A stretch of DNA of 64,000 nucleotides from Thermoplasmata archaeon (GTDB lineage: Archaea > Thermoplasmatota > Thermoplasmata > Thermoplasmatales > Thermoplasmataceae): assembly GCA_021810045.1 (NCBI GenBank), contig JAJZJR010000001.1:310001-374000 (forward strand). Reading direction: 5' to 3'. Below are positions 47,290 to 56,645 of the stretch, in pieces (the first letter of the stretch is position 1; the number at the start of each line of letters is the position of its first letter). The notes beneath the pieces are model-generated. The model ran no database searches, was not told the origin of the DNA, and saw only the letters and a program-made list of their open reading frames with translations. A program made the translations under genes and the position numbers.

Positions 47290-47767
47290 TTAAATCAACT
47301 CCAGGCTTAAGCATCGTCAGGATTAGCCTGTTGATGTCTTTTCCTCTGTATCCGGCTGAACCTCCCTGGCCGAATGGTTTCCTGATGGCTTCATAACCAC
47401 CCTTTGGAGGGTTCAGTCTCACAACCGGGACGATGTCCCTGATTTCCTTATATTTAATTTTACCCTGTTGAAGAGCCTGAGCAAGATCTTTGTAGCTCTT
47501 ATACCCAGTAACACCTTCAAGTTCCTCTTCGTCAAGATACTGGTGTCCTTTGAGCTGAGACCTGTGTTTAAGGACCATCTCAATAGTGGAATCTTCGACT
47601 TCACCCCAGGTTACGTAGTCTTTTGCAACATTGAGCATTCCCCGGTTTATTTCGTTATCTTCCACAAGCACCATGTGGTTGACCCTGTGCAATCTCATGA
47701 GAGCTGCTGTCTTGGCTGCTTGCGGCCTAATCCCAGTTTCCCCTCTAATTCTTATCACTGCTAGCAT
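47270..47767 (-). CDS. rpl30: Ribosomal protein uL30
   Basis: A 165-residue archaeal-type uL30. The N-terminal MLAVIRIRGETGIRPQAAKT and the following MRLHRVNHMVLVEDN are diagnostic; the archaeal C-terminal part (VVRLNPPKGGYEAIRKPFGQ) is present. It overlaps rps5 by 23 nt. Confidence 0.94.
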   Translation of the reverse strand: MLAVIRIRGETGIRPQAAKTAALMRLHRVNHMVLVEDNEINRGMLNVAKDYVTWGEVEDSTIEMVLKHRSQLKGHQYLDEEELEGVTGYKSYKDLAQALQQGKIKYKEIRDIVPVVRLNPPKGGYEAIRKPFGQGGSAGYRGKDINRLILTMLKPGVDLNGKNEN

Positions 47768-48413
47768 TGGCTACACTCCCCACATATATTGGCGTTGTAA
47801 GATTCAACGCAGGATTTACCTTCATTTTGGCTGTTCCTCTCATGGCGTCGAACACCGCAAGTGCGTAATTCACGGTTGTTTTTGTGTGACCGTTGGCGAA
47901 TCCCCACACGTCATCAATTCCAGCCATTCTTAGAACGATCTTAGCAATATCGCCTACTGCTCTTCCCACACCCTGTGGTGCAGGTTTGATTGTTACTTCA
48001 ACTGAACCTGATTTTCCAATAACCATGAATGGCAGACTATGGGCTCTTCCGCAACCGCACTCCCAGGAACCGCATCCTCTCCTGATTTCCAGGATATTGA
48101 TTTTTGCATTGTTAATTGCTTTTCTTATGGCAGGAGCCGCTTCTTTTGCCTTTCCCCTGCCAACACCTATGAAACCGTCCTCATTACCTACTACTGCAGT
48201 TACAGAGTAGTTCATCCTTCTTCCAGAGTCCGTCATTCTTTGGGCACGTTCAATGTCAATTACCTCATCCTTAAGTTCAGGAAGAAGGTAGTCCACTATC
48301 TGGTATTCCTTAAGTGGGAGTTTTGTCCTGAGGGCCTCTGACATAGTCTTTATTTCTCCGGATGCGACCATTTTACCCAGTTGGGTTCTTGGAACCCAGC
48401 TTTCATCACTCAT
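47745..48413 (-). CDS. rps5: Ribosomal protein uS5
   Basis: A 222-residue small-subunit protein at the mRNA entry region. The double-stranded-RNA-binding half includes SVTAVVGNEDGFIGVGRGKA and the second half GSVEVTIKPAPQGVGRAVGD and FANGHTKTTVNYALAV (each a separate segment). Its ATG overlaps the rpl18 stop (ATGA). Confidence 0.94.
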   Translation of the reverse strand: MSDESWVPRTQLGKMVASGEIKTMSEALRTKLPLKEYQIVDYLLPELKDEVIDIERAQRMTDSGRRMNYSVTAVVGNEDGFIGVGRGKAKEAAPAIRKAINNAKINILEIRRGCGSWECGCGRAHSLPFMVIGKSGSVEVTIKPAPQGVGRAVGDIAKIVLRMAGIDDVWGFANGHTKTTVNYALAVFDAMRGTAKMKVNPALNLTTPIYVGSVANASSDKN

Positions 48414-48901
48414 AGTTTCTCCTCCAATTGTTTCTTGTAATCATCGAGTTTTTGTGATAGGGGCTTTTTAAGATGCTCACCCGCAAGCCTCTTCTTGTCT
48501 GGGAAGATGCCTTTTTCATAAGGTATCTTAGCTCCGGCATCCACATATCCCTTGAGTACTGCAGATATTCTGCCACCTTTTATGATATTGTATCTTCCGG
48601 TGTCAAGTATTGATTCCCCTATTTTCTTCTTTTTTGCATTGAGGCCAGTAGCATACCCGACGAGATATGCAACTGGAACACTGTTTCCGTCGACCTCAAG
48701 TCCAAGTTTTTTGAGGGATCTTTCATTAACTGTTGCCAGTATTTTATCTCCAGCTTCGTTGTATTCAACGATCTGAGCGATTATACCCTTGTTAGATGGT
48801 CTAACCACAAGTCTGGGAAGTCCTGATTTCAGGAGTTTCAACCTCTTGTGATAGTTTGTTACTCCATCCCTTCTTCTCTTCATTATACTCTGCTTCATCA
48901 T
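48410..48901 (-). CDS. rpl18: Ribosomal protein uL18
   Basis: A 163-residue 5S-rRNA-binding protein of the central protuberance. The basic N terminus RRRDGVTNYHKRLKLLKSG, RLVVRPSNKGIIAQIVEY, and the VAYLVGYATGLNAKK segment are typical. Overlaps rpl19e by 4 nt. Confidence 0.94.
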   Translation of the reverse strand: MMKQSIMKRRRDGVTNYHKRLKLLKSGLPRLVVRPSNKGIIAQIVEYNEAGDKILATVNERSLKKLGLEVDGNSVPVAYLVGYATGLNAKKKKIGESILDTGRYNIIKGGRISAVLKGYVDAGAKIPYEKGIFPDKKRLAGEHLKKPLSQKLDDYKKQLEEKL

Positions 48902-49353
48902 TTTTCATCACCCAGATGTCCTGATGATTTCATGTGGGACCTTAGCTGGGCTCGTGATTTTATTGAGCCTCCCTTGACCTGTACATAGAATTTCCTGTAG
49001 GTCTTAGAGTCAATTTTGTTCTCAGCTTTGAGTGTCCTTAGTTCGTCTCTGAGTGCCCGTATGGTTTTCATCCATCTGTCCTTTCTTGGGAATCTTGCAT
49101 ATTTTGTTCCTTTGATTGAACCGGGACCTCTTCTTCGTTCTTTAGACCTTTGGACGACTCTCTTCTTGAGCCTACCGTTTGAGTTTCCTTTCTTCTGTTT
49201 GAGTTGTATTACATGTCTGTTGATCAGATCTCTTATATCGGACCTGGATGCGGCCTCGTCCACCTGATCGAGGCTGTTGGTGTCAATCCAGACTCTTGAA
49301 ATTCCTGACTTGAATTCTTCAGATGCAATTCTCTTAGCGGTTTCAGCCTTCAT
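48898..49353 (-). CDS. rpl19e: Ribosomal protein eL19
   Basis: A 151-residue archaeal/eukaryotic-specific large-subunit protein: RVWIDTNSLDQVDEAASRSD, then the basic GRLKKRVVQRSKERRRGPGS helix region and RKDRWMKTIRALRDELR. Preceded by a GGAGGTTGA ribosome binding site overlapping the rpl32e end. Confidence 0.94.
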   Translation of the reverse strand: MKAETAKRIASEEFKSGISRVWIDTNSLDQVDEAASRSDIRDLINRHVIQLKQKKGNSNGRLKKRVVQRSKERRRGPGSIKGTKYARFPRKDRWMKTIRALRDELRTLKAENKIDSKTYRKFYVQVKGGSIKSRAQLRSHMKSSGHLGDEK

Positions 49354-49355
49354 GC

Positions 49356-49763
49356 TTATTCAACCTCCGGGTTGAGAATCCTTACCTTGAGCTCTTCTGC
49401 TTTTTCCATTATGAGTTCTCTTTTTCTGGAACCGACGCTTGAGCCGATTCTTGCTGCCTCTCTCAGTGGATCAAGTTTCTCAATTTCCTGTGGTGTGAAA
49501 ACGAGGACCTCCTGGAATCCTGATGGGTGCAGTCCCCTGACTGCAGATGGAGATCTGTATCCGGCATCCACTACTGGAGGCCTTCTTGCCAGGTGCTCTC
49601 TCTGCTTTGAGTGTTTACCTCTTGGTTTTCTCCAGGAGTCGCCAAGTTTCTTGTACCTGAACCATTCCTGTCTTTTGAATTCCACTCTTTTGACGGCACT
49701 TTTGTTTTTTATTTTAAGCAGTCTTTTCTCATTTTCCGTGAGTTTTGGTTTAATGTATGCCAC
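49356..49763 (-). CDS. rpl32e: Ribosomal protein eL32
   Basis: A 135-residue large-subunit protein. [20 protein letters not shown] and [20 protein letters not shown] are the family signature. Start is a GTG at 49763 with GGGGTGA as ribosome binding site at the end of rpl6. Confidence 0.94.
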   Translation of the reverse strand: MAYIKPKLTENEKRLLKIKNKSAVKRVEFKRQEWFRYKKLGDSWRKPRGKHSKQREHLARRPPVVDAGYRSPSAVRGLHPSGFQEVLVFTPQEIEKLDPLREAARIGSSVGSRKRELIMEKAEELKVRILNPEVE

Positions 49764-49768
49764 TTAGT

Positions 49769-50299
49769 TCACCCCTTCAATATGTAGATTCCATCCTGAA
49801 ATACCCTCAGGTCGAATCCTTTGATCTTTGTGGCTCTCTCTATGTTGGCAGCCGTCTCTCCAAGGTCTCTTTTATCAATACCATTGAGTATGACCTTGTC
49901 TCCTTTTACGGATACCTTTGTAGCTCCTCTGATTTCGGCAATTCTGGGGCTTCTTTCTCCAAGGAAGTTCTCCACCACTACCTGGTTCCCTTTAACTGAG
50001 ACCCTCATAGGAAAGTGGGTGTAATCTATCTTGAGTTCATATTCGAAGCCTGTCAAGACACCATTGCAGAGGTTTTTGATCTCGGAAGCCCAGGTTCCTA
50101 CTATTCCCCTGGACCTCTTATTGTCTTTGCTGACATTTAATTTCAGCGTCTTTCCTTTCATGGACACTTTAACGTAATTGTCATTGAGGATCCGTGTTAC
50201 TTCTCCAAGTTTTCCCTTGGCTTTCACTTCACCATCCTTGACCGTAAGGGTAACCCCCTCCGGTATTTCGTATGTCCAGGTTTCCTTCCAGTCTATCAT
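49769..50299 (-). CDS. rpl6: Ribosomal protein uL6
   Basis: A 176-residue protein near the sarcin-ricin loop, made of two repeated alpha/beta domains (GVTLTVKDGEVKAKGKLGEV and MRVSVKGNQVVVENFLGERS). ATG at 50299 chosen, since AGGTGA overlapping the rps8 stop is ideally placed for it; a GTG at 50308 is in frame but overlaps that site. Confidence 0.94.
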   Translation of the reverse strand: MIDWKETWTYEIPEGVTLTVKDGEVKAKGKLGEVTRILNDNYVKVSMKGKTLKLNVSKDNKRSRGIVGTWASEIKNLCNGVLTGFEYELKIDYTHFPMRVSVKGNQVVVENFLGERSPRIAEIRGATKVSVKGDKVILNGIDKRDLGETAANIERATKIKGFDLRVFQDGIYILKG

Positions 50300-50308
50300 C
50301 TGATTCAC

Positions 50309-50698
50309 CTAATAAACGTAGGCCAAGAGTTTTCCTCCGAGACCCTGTTTTCTTGCTTCTATATGACTCATTACACCCTTTGTGGTGGTGAGTATAAGAA
50401 TACCGAAATCCTGGGCCGGCAGATACCTTGATTCATATCTCTCAAGATTCATCTGCTTTACCGGAAGCCTTGGCTTGATTACTCCACAGTTGTTGATAGT
50501 ATCGCTAAGAACTATCCTGAATTTTCCACCTCTGTTCTCATCTACTACTTCGAAACTCTTGAGGTAGTTATAGTCCTGCATAACTTTCAATACTCTGCCG
50601 ATCAACCTTGCGGCTGGTTCAGCCTCTATTACTCTCTTTCCTGTCCTTGATGCATTTTTGATGCTGTTGATTATATCATTAAGTGGGTCGTGCCTCAT
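50309..50698 (-). CDS. rps8: Ribosomal protein uS8
   Basis: A 129-residue 16S-binding protein of the central domain. HDPLNDIINSIKNASRTGK at the start and FGILILTTTKGVMSHIEARK at the end are conserved. Preceded by a GAGGTGA site spanning the rps14 stop region. Confidence 0.94.
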   Translation of the reverse strand: MRHDPLNDIINSIKNASRTGKRVIEAEPAARLIGRVLKVMQDYNYLKSFEVVDENRGGKFRIVLSDTINNCGVIKPRLPVKQMNLERYESRYLPAQDFGILILTTTKGVMSHIEARKQGLGGKLLAYVY

Positions 50699-50707
50699 TG
50701 TTTCACC

Positions 50708-50869
50708 TCAGCTGTACTTCCTGAATCCCAGTTCCGGTGCTGTATCCCTGAAACATTGTCTGCAGAGTCTCAGTCCGTATCTTCTGACCATTCCTCTCTT
50801 TCTGCCACATCGTACGCATCCGTCTTTGTGACCGAAATTTTTCTTTGGTTCGAGCTTAATTTGTGACAT
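50708..50869 (-). CDS. rps14: Ribosomal protein uS14 (zinc-binding type)
   Basis: A 53-residue protein read directly from the sequence: [17 protein letters not shown], then [19 protein letters not shown] and [17 protein letters not shown]. The two C-x2-C pairs form its zinc finger. The AAGGTGA ribosome binding site contains the rpl5 stop codon, 4 nt upstream of the ATG. Confidence 0.94.
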   Translation of the reverse strand: MSQIKLEPKKNFGHKDGCVRCGRKRGMVRRYGLRLCRQCFRDTAPELGFRKYS

Positions 50870-50873
50870 TAGT

Positions 50874-51425
50874 TCACCTTAATACCTCAACCTTGTAGTT
50901 GTCAGATAGGAATTTCATGGACTCTTCCCTTGGTACCCTTATGGCATTGGGGAGCCTCTTGGCACCTATCTTCCTTCTCCGCAGTCTGTAGCCGCCTCTT
51001 CTTTTTATTACCACTGCAACGTCCAGACCAAATATTCCTATGTCCGGATCGTACTTCATTCCTTCAAACTCTGTGTAATCAGGGATGCCGAAGTATGCGT
51101 TTCCCTGTTTGTCGAATGAGTAATGCTGAATCTTGTATTCCCTGGCATAGAGGGCCCTCTTAAGGAAATCATTGGCATCATCGCCCCTGAGGGTTACCTT
51201 GGCACCAATCTGGAGCCCTTTTCTTATGTTGAAATCCCTGACAGTTTTTTTAGATGTGGTGAGAACAGGTTTGTGCTTTGTGAGCATTTCGATGACCTTT
51301 ACTGCTTTGTTAAGGCGATCTCCTGCCTGGCCAACACCTATATTTATTACTACTTTGTCCAGAGTGATTTCCTGCATGGGGTTTACTTTTGTTTCAGTCT
51401 TTTTCGTAGTCTTCTTTGCTGGCAT
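50874..51425 (-). CDS. rpl5: Ribosomal protein uL5
   Basis: A 183-residue 5S-associated protein that contacts P-site t[39 protein letters not shown] and [20 protein letters not shown] are diagnostic. The ATG overlaps the rps4e stop (TAATG) and follows a GAGGTGAG site. Confidence 0.94.
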   Translation of the reverse strand: MPAKKTTKKTETKVNPMQEITLDKVVINIGVGQAGDRLNKAVKVIEMLTKHKPVLTTSKKTVRDFNIRKGLQIGAKVTLRGDDANDFLKRALYAREYKIQHYSFDKQGNAYFGIPDYTEFEGMKYDPDIGIFGLDVAVVIKRRGGYRLRRRKIGAKRLPNAIRVPREESMKFLSDNYKVEVLR

Positions 51426-52132
51426 TACTGCTCACCTCTGGGAATCTCGTAGGAATATTTTGGCCCTGCTATCATGAATGTGTAATCTGCAACTGTTGTG
51501 AAATCCTCTTCAAAGTGAACCAGGTTGCTCTTTGATGATTCTTTTACTTCTACCTTCTTTATTGTTCCTATGCTTCCAACGTGTGCCCCGCCCGTAAGGA
51601 ATGCCTTATTTCCAGGCTGCATCTTTATTATGTGCTGAATTTTCTTTTCTGGGACACTCATTATCAGAACATCGCCGGTAGATATGCTTGAGTCTTCAGT
51701 AATAAAATTCTGTCCATCGTGAAGGATCAGCTGTGTTTTACCAGATACTGTAGTAATCTTGTTGAATACTTTCATAGGTTTCAGGTTGCTGTTTTTCTCA
51801 TCTTCCTTATTAACAATGAGTCTTCCTTTCTTATCATACAATACTCTGAAGTGCTCACTTGTGGGTACAACTGTTATTACGTCCATGAAACCCACTGCCG
51901 TCTTTCTGTTCTTTACAACTTTTCCATCAATTTTGATGAAACCGCTGTTAAGCATTCTGGTTACTTCCCTTTCCTTATCACCAAGTCTCAGGTAGTCTCT
52001 CAGTACTGTGAGCAGTGCTACTGAACTTTCCTTGGAATGTCTGCCAGGGTTGGCAGTAGCCCCCCAAAAGAAATTCTTCCTTGGAATCTTTGTGACTCTT
52101 GGGACAACCAATCTTTTTGTCTTGTTGATCAC
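51425..52132 (-). CDS. rps4e: Ribosomal protein eS4
   Basis: A 235-residue small-subunit protein with an S4-type RNA-binding region (EREVTRMLNSGFIKIDGKVV) and a KOW-like segment (GNKAFLTGGAHVGSIGTIKK). Start is a GTG at 52132 overlapping the rpl24 stop (GTGA). Confidence 0.93.
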   Translation of the reverse strand: MINKTKRLVVPRVTKIPRKNFFWGATANPGRHSKESSVALLTVLRDYLRLGDKEREVTRMLNSGFIKIDGKVVKNRKTAVGFMDVITVVPTSEHFRVLYDKKGRLIVNKEDEKNSNLKPMKVFNKITTVSGKTQLILHDGQNFITEDSSISTGDVLIMSVPEKKIQHIIKMQPGNKAFLTGGAHVGSIGTIKKVEVKESSKSNLVHFEEDFTTVADYTFMIAGPKYSYEIPRGEQ

Positions 52133-52629
52133 TCTTTTTCACTCTCCGATTTTTCTGACTCTGCTTCGTCTTCGGGTTCCTCCTCAGATTCTTCTTCGGA
52201 TTCCCCTTCGGAATTATCGGCATTCTGTTCAAGGGTATCGGCTTCCTTGACTTCTGTTGCCTCGGCCTCGATCTCAGCCGGTTCTTCTTCTTGTTCTTCT
52301 GGTTCCGGCTCTTGGATTGTTATTCTTTTAATGGCAGCAATCTGCCTTATCTTCTGGAGTCTCTCATCCCTTGAGAAATCCAACTTCGTGATTGTGAGGT
52401 CCTGTGCTCTGAGGTAAAGCTCCGTTTGCTTTCCATCTTCTTTAGCAATTGTAATGCCTTCAACGGACACCCTGCCATTCACATGGTTGACATTAACAAC
52501 CTTGCCTCCTTCGCCCTTTCTTTTTCCGGATTTTACTTTGACAATGTCCCCTGTGGCTACAGGAAAAGCTCGGATACCGTATCTTTTCTTTAAGTCGCTG
52601 GACAATGTAACTTTAACTTTGGAAATCAT
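52129..52629 (-). CDS. rpl24: Ribosomal protein uL24 with acidic C-terminal tail
   Basis: A 166-residue uL24, an early assembly protein of the large subunit. KOW motif: VATGDIVKVKSGKRKGEGGK; followed by VNVNHVNGRVSVEGI. Normal archaeal L24 is about 120 residues; here about 60 residues are added that are mostly Glu, Asp and Ser (for example SEGESEEESEEEPEDEAES). I choose the second ATG (52629), since GGTGGATGA is properly spaced for it and too close to the ATG at 52635. Confidence 0.93.
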   Translation of the reverse strand: MISKVKVTLSSDLKKRYGIRAFPVATGDIVKVKSGKRKGEGGKVVNVNHVNGRVSVEGITIAKEDGKQTELYLRAQDLTITKLDFSRDERLQKIRQIAAIKRITIQEPEPEEQEEEPAEIEAEATEVKEADTLEQNADNSEGESEEESEEEPEDEAESEKSESEKE

Positions 52630-52641
52630 ATTCATCCACCA

Positions 52642-53040
52642 TTACACTATTGTTGAAGCGATGGCAGCAATTCTTGGCCATCTCTCAGCTGCTTCCCTTG
52701 CCACAGGACCTTTTATTTCGGATCCTCTGACTTCACCATCTGGTGTAACAAGGACAGCAGCGTTCTCGTCGAACTGTACCATTGTGCCATCTGCTCTTCT
52801 GAAAGGTCTTCTCTGCCTGACCACCACAGCATAAACCACTTTAGCCCTCATTTCTGGAGTGCCTTTCTTAACGCTCGCAATGAACATATCGCCAACACCT
52901 GCTGCAGGAATTCTGGATGCAACACCGTGATAGGCTTTTACGTCAATCAGGCTGATGACTTTGGCGCCGCTGTTGTCAGCGCATGGCATAGTAGCTCCCA
53001 ATGGGAGACCTCTGTGCTGTCTTCCGGCAATACCTTTCAT
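52642..53040 (-). CDS. rpl14: Ribosomal protein uL14
   Basis: A 132-residue protein at the subunit interface. MPCADNSGAKVISLIDVKAY and AAVLVTPDGEVRGSEIKGPV are diagnostic. Overlaps rps17 by 4 nt (ATGA). Confidence 0.95.
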   Translation of the reverse strand: MKGIAGRQHRGLPLGATMPCADNSGAKVISLIDVKAYHGVASRIPAAGVGDMFIASVKKGTPEMRAKVVYAVVVRQRRPFRRADGTMVQFDENAAVLVTPDGEVRGSEIKGPVAREAAERWPRIAAIASTIV

Positions 53041-53372
53041 TGCTTCACCTTCTCAATCACTACAAATGAAATTGTCTTAGCAAGATTGCGGCATTCTGCT
53101 ATTTTTACATGATCACCTGGTGCCAGATGTATACATTCTGGAACATGTGCATGATATTTGCTGAATCTTGTTTCCTTTCTCTCGTACTTTCCAAGTGCCT
53201 TCTTGTATTCTCTTACGATTGTGGCACTCCTTATCATTGAGGCAGATTCAACTGTACCGTCAATAACCTGTCCTCTTACCTTAAGCTCCCCATGGAATGG
53301 GCATTTCTTGTCATGGCACTCCTCTTCCGGAGGAGTAACTTCGAAACCGATATTCTTAGTTATTGTAATCAC
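53037..53372 (-). CDS. rps17: Ribosomal protein uS17
   Basis: A 111-residue OB-fold protein of the archaeal type: PEEECHDKKCPFHGELKVRG, MIRSATIVREYKKALGKYER and HLAPGDHVKIAECR. Start is a GTG at 53372, overlapping the end of rnp1 by 17 nt. Confidence 0.94.
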   Translation of the reverse strand: MITITKNIGFEVTPPEEECHDKKCPFHGELKVRGQVIDGTVESASMIRSATIVREYKKALGKYERKETRFSKYHAHVPECIHLAPGDHVKIAECRNLAKTISFVVIEKVKQ

Positions 53373-53655
53373 CCTTGTTTTCGTTTTTGATTATCTTTCT
53401 GAGATTCTTCAGGCGTTCTTCTGGCCTCATTAAAATTGAGTTTCCACTCACTTTAAGACTGAATCTTTCAGATTTGATCATGAATTTTCCTGTTGCTTTA
53501 GGAACCGTTTTTAGTTTTCCGTGTGACAATATCTTAAATGTTCTTGCAGTCTCATCAATCACTATGCCTTCTACATTATTGTAGAGGCTATTTGAATGAG
53601 ATAGCACCGTTATGTCTGTACCGATGAACTCCCTTGTGAAATCTTTCGTATCCAT
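53356..53655 (-). CDS. rnp1: Ribonuclease P protein component 1 (Rpp29/Pop4)
   Basis: A 99-residue Sm-like-fold RNase P subunit that acts in 5' maturation of tRNAs. REFIGTDITVLSHSNSLYNN and GIVIDETARTFKI are typical, as is its place between aIF1 and rps17 in the archaeal S10/spc region. The ATG follows the aIF1 stop directly (TAGATG). Confidence 0.9.
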   Translation of the reverse strand: MDTKDFTREFIGTDITVLSHSNSLYNNVEGIVIDETARTFKILSHGKLKTVPKATGKFMIKSERFSLKVSGNSILMRPEERLKNLRKIIKNENKGDYNN

Positions 53656-53955
53656 CTAAACCAGCTCAACTTTAAACCCGATTTCTTCCAGGTATTTTTT
53701 CACAGTGTCCCTGTGGTCACCCTGAAGCTCGATAGTTCTGTTATCCTTGACTGTACCGCCTGAGGCTACTTTCTTTTTGAGTTCTTTGGCGATATCCCAG
53801 ATATTTTCAGATTTTGGATCAATTCCATCAATTATTGTCACGTTCTTTCCGTACCTTCTCTTGTCAACGCTAACTTTCACTGCCTGACTGTCCCTTGTAA
53901 ACCCTTCCCAGGGCTGCAGTTCCTTTGGCAAACCAGTGAAATTCTTATCCTTCAT
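53656..53955 (-). CDS. eif1: Translation initiation factor aIF1 (SUI1)
   Basis: A 99-residue SUI1-fold factor that monitors start-codon selection. KRRYGKNVTIIDGID and KKKVASGGTVKDNRTIELQG are the SUI1 signature. The ATG overlaps the rpl29 stop by 4 nt. Confidence 0.93.
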   Translation of the reverse strand: MKDKNFTGLPKELQPWEGFTRDSQAVKVSVDKRRYGKNVTIIDGIDPKSENIWDIAKELKKKVASGGTVKDNRTIELQGDHRDTVKKYLEEIGFKVELV

Positions 53956-54155
53956 TCTTGGTTATCCTCCGAGCCCAGAACAGTCAATATTCTGGCGATT
54001 TGCCTTCTTATGGATTTGATCTTGCCAGGATTTGTTGGAGCGCCTCCCATTGCCACAGATGCTCTTTCGTTGAGCAGTGACTCTTTGAGAGCCTTCAGTT
54101 TGTCCTGAACCTCTTCCTTACTCATTTGTCTTAGCTGTTTCGCTCTTAGCTCCAT
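53952..54155 (-). CDS. rpl29: Ribosomal protein uL29
   Basis: A 67-residue helical-hairpin protein at the exit tunnel. [18 protein letters not shown] and [16 protein letters not shown] are diagnostic. It starts 38 nt before the end of rps3 in another frame. Confidence 0.93.
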   Translation of the reverse strand: MELRAKQLRQMSKEEVQDKLKALKESLLNERASVAMGGAPTNPGKIKSIRRQIARILTVLGSEDNQE

Positions 54156-54780
54156 TGTCCTGCACCTCCGATACTGTCTCTACCTGTGGGCGTATGTCGG
54201 CTCTAATTTCATCTGGCAGTTTGTAATCATTTCTAAGCATTTTTACACTGACCCCAATAACACCAAGTTTCATCTTAGCAATTGAGAATCCTGTTTCCAT
54301 TCCTGCTCTGGCTGGTTCTCCTGAGTATTTTATGGAACCGAATGAGAACTTTTGTGTTCTCCCCCTTTCTCCTGAAATCTTCCCTGAAATTTTGATCATT
54401 ACACCTCTTGTGCCACTTTCTGTAACTCTTCTCAGTGAAGTGTTTCCGGCTTTTCTGTAAGACCATCCTTTCTCAAGTGAAAGAGCGATTTTTTTGGATA
54501 CCACCTGTGGGTTCAGGTCAGGTTCATTTATTTCCTTGACCTCTATCTGTGGAGATTCCACTTTGTATTTCTTTTCCAGAGTTTCAGTTATTTCCTGTAC
54601 CTTTCCACCATGTCTTCCTATTACAAGTCCAGGTTTGTTAGCAAAAAGTGTAATGTTGGTTCCGAAGGGAGTTCTCTTCATCTCTAGACCTCCAAAACCT
54701 GCACTTTCAGTGGCACTTCTCAGGTACTCTGTGACAAGAAGCTTGCTCACAGAGTTTGAAACGAATTTTCTTTCCTTCAT
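54118..54780 (-). CDS. rps3: Ribosomal protein uS3
   Basis: A 220-residue head protein with a KH domain ([19 protein letters not shown]) and the S3 C-terminal domain ([20 protein letters not shown]). The last 25 residues are acidic/polar and overlap rpl29. Overlaps rpl22 by 4 nt. Confidence 0.94.
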   Translation of the reverse strand: MKERKFVSNSVSKLLVTEYLRSATESAGFGGLEMKRTPFGTNITLFANKPGLVIGRHGGKVQEITETLEKKYKVESPQIEVKEINEPDLNPQVVSKKIALSLEKGWSYRKAGNTSLRRVTESGTRGVMIKISGKISGERGRTQKFSFGSIKYSGEPARAGMETGFSIAKMKLGVIGVSVKMLRNDYKLPDEIRADIRPQVETVSEVQDNGAKSETAKTNE

Positions 54781-55226
54781 TCTGTAACCTCCTCTACTAC
54801 TACATCAATATTGATTAAATCCCTGAAAAATGCTCCAGCTCTTCCGTATGCCTTGGGTGAGTATTTCTTAATCACTCTTCCTTTGGATGCTGAAATGTGC
54901 AGGATCTTCAGCGAATCAGTATCTAGACTTTTGAACTCTGCATTTGCCTCCACATTATTAAGCAAATCAAGGAATGCCTTTGCGGCTTTAACTGGGTATC
55001 TTCCTGGACCAATCCCTCTCCTGTGGGAAACAGAGTCCAGGTACCTGAAGTAAGGTACTGGCTTTTCCTTGGCAATTACCTTTTCAAGTGTGTCTTTCGC
55101 CCTAGTGAGCCCCATCCCTCTGATGTGATGTGCGACGTTTACTGCATCTTTCAGAGAAATATCCACTTCTTTTGCTCGTGCAATTGCGGATCTTTCCGGT
55201 ATTTGTGCTATTGCGTATCCTTTCAT
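54777..55226 (-). CDS. rpl22: Ribosomal protein uL22
   Basis: A 149-residue tunnel-wall protein. [20 protein letters not shown] and the C-terminal [19 protein letters not shown] are characteristic. An AGTGATC sequence lies upstream of the ATG. Confidence 0.94.
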   Translation of the reverse strand: MKGYAIAQIPERSAIARAKEVDISLKDAVNVAHHIRGMGLTRAKDTLEKVIAKEKPVPYFRYLDSVSHRRGIGPGRYPVKAAKAFLDLLNNVEANAEFKSLDTDSLKILHISASKGRVIKKYSPKAYGRAGAFFRDLINIDVVVEEVTE

Positions 55227-55231
55227 TTAGA

Positions 55232-55690
55232 TCACTTCAGTGGCATGAATTTAGACGACCTGGTAGCTCCTACTCCAGGACCAGAGTGTTTGACCTCTTT
55301 CCTTGTTGGTGCAAATTCACCAAGATAATGACCTATCATTTCCGGCCTTAATTCAAATTTAATGTATGAATTGCCGTTGTAAACCTCAACTACCTTTCCT
55401 ACGAACTTTGGAAGGATAATTACATCCCTGACGTGTGTTTTTAGTTCGTGGATGTCGCTGGAACCCAACTTGTTATAGAGTACGTTTTGCTCATGGTTGT
55501 TTTCCCTTTTCAGGGATCTTCTTGCTCTTGCAGGAAGTACTTCCAGAAGTTTTTCCATTGGAAGTGCCTGAAGCTCTTCCAGGGAGTAACCTTTGAAGTG
55601 GAATTCCTTTGAACGCCCCATCACTACTTTCTGTGACTTTCGCGCCCTCCTTTTGATCGACTTTACAGATGCCTGTTTATTCTGTGCCAT
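55232..55690 (-). CDS. rps19: Ribosomal protein uS19
   Basis: A 152-residue head protein. The archaeal N-terminal half (FHFKGYSLEELQALPMEKLL) precedes the core THVRDVIILPKFVGKVVEVY, NGNSYIKFELRPEMIGHYLG and GEFAPTRK. Ribosome binding site AGGAGGAAG lies in the last codons of rpl2. Confidence 0.95.
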   Translation of the reverse strand: MAQNKQASVKSIKRRARKSQKVVMGRSKEFHFKGYSLEELQALPMEKLLEVLPARARRSLKRENNHEQNVLYNKLGSSDIHELKTHVRDVIILPKFVGKVVEVYNGNSYIKFELRPEMIGHYLGEFAPTRKEVKHSGPGVGATRSSKFMPLK

Positions 55691-55692
55691 AA

Positions 55693-56385
55693 TTACTTCT
55701 TCCTCCTCTTAGGTGATAGTCTTCCAACCTTCCTACCAGGGGGTGTTCCTCTTCCCACAGTGCTCGGTCTTCCAACGTGCTGGTGATTACCTCCTCCATG
55801 TGGGTGGTTAACTGCATTCATTGCTACACCTCTTACAGAGAAAGACTTCTTTGCCCTGCTCTGATGATAATGTACATTTCTTCCTGCTTTCAATATTGGT
55901 ATATCCTTGCTTCCAGATCCTGCCACGAATCCTAGTGTAGCCCTGCACAGAGGATGAAACTGTTTAATCTTTCCAGACGATAGCTTGACTGCAACATTCT
56001 CGCCATGGCTGATTACCTGCCCACTTGTTCCTGCTGTTCTGCAGAACTTACCGCCATCTCCGGGAATACTCTCTATGTTATGTATGTATTGACCATCGGG
56101 CACTGCACCGAGTGAAACTGTGTTTCCCTGGACTGCGTTGCCTTGTGATCCTGATATTATTGTCTGACCTACATATGCCCCGTTAAAGGCTATCTGGAGA
56201 TGCTTTTCCCCATTGGAGTTCGTAAGCACAAGAACAGGAGAGTTCCTGCCAGGTGCGTGTATAAGATCTGTTACCTTGTATTCCCCTTCCGGAATTAATT
56301 TCAGGTCACCGACGTGCCTGTGGCTTGGACTCCTATAAACAAGTCCGCCTTTTCCTCTTCTCTGTGGTATGATTAGTTTACCCAT
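55693..56385 (-). CDS. rpl2: Ribosomal protein uL2
   Basis: A 230-residue protein near the peptidyl transferase centre. [40 protein letters not shown] and [20 protein letters not shown] (with the conserved loop His) are present. A GAGGTGA site precedes the ATG. Confidence 0.95.
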   Translation of the reverse strand: MGKLIIPQRRGKGGLVYRSPSHRHVGDLKLIPEGEYKVTDLIHAPGRNSPVLVLTNSNGEKHLQIAFNGAYVGQTIISGSQGNAVQGNTVSLGAVPDGQYIHNIESIPGDGGKFCRTAGTSGQVISHGENVAVKLSSGKIKQFHPLCRATLGFVAGSGSKDIPILKAGRNVHYHQSRAKKSFSVRGVAMNAVNHPHGGGNHQHVGRPSTVGRGTPPGRKVGRLSPKRRKK

Positions 56386-56393
56386 AATTCACC

Positions 56394-56645
56394 TCAGAAT
56401 ATTCCTATCCTCCCTGCAATGTCATCAGCTGAATACTCAGATGAAAGTTTCACGACAGCTTTTTTCCCAGCTTTTGTGATTAACATATTCACCGAGTCTA
56501 CTTTAACTGAAAACCTCTCTTCTACTTCTTTCTTGATCCCTGCCTTTGTGCTTTTCTTATGTACTATGAATGTCAGTTTGTTTTCCTTTTCAACCTGCAG
56601 CATAGTCTTTTCTGTGGCCACTGGTTTGATTATATAATCCACCAT
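56394..56645 (-). CDS. rpl23: Ribosomal protein uL23
   Basis: An 83-residue exit-tunnel protein, the docking site for SRP and SecY. IIKPVATEKTMLQVEKENKL and KKEVEERFSVKVDSVNMLI are diagnostic. The ATG overlaps the rpl4 stop (TAATG). Confidence 0.94.
   Translation of the reverse strand: MVDYIIKPVATEKTMLQVEKENKLTFIVHKKSTKAGIKKEVEERFSVKVDSVNMLITKAGKKAVVKLSSEYSADDIAGRIGIF

Noticed and set aside
54494-54787. Plus-strand frame opposite rps3
   Set aside because: Antisense shadow of rps3 inside a tightly packed ribosomal operon; no promoter or ribosome binding site.
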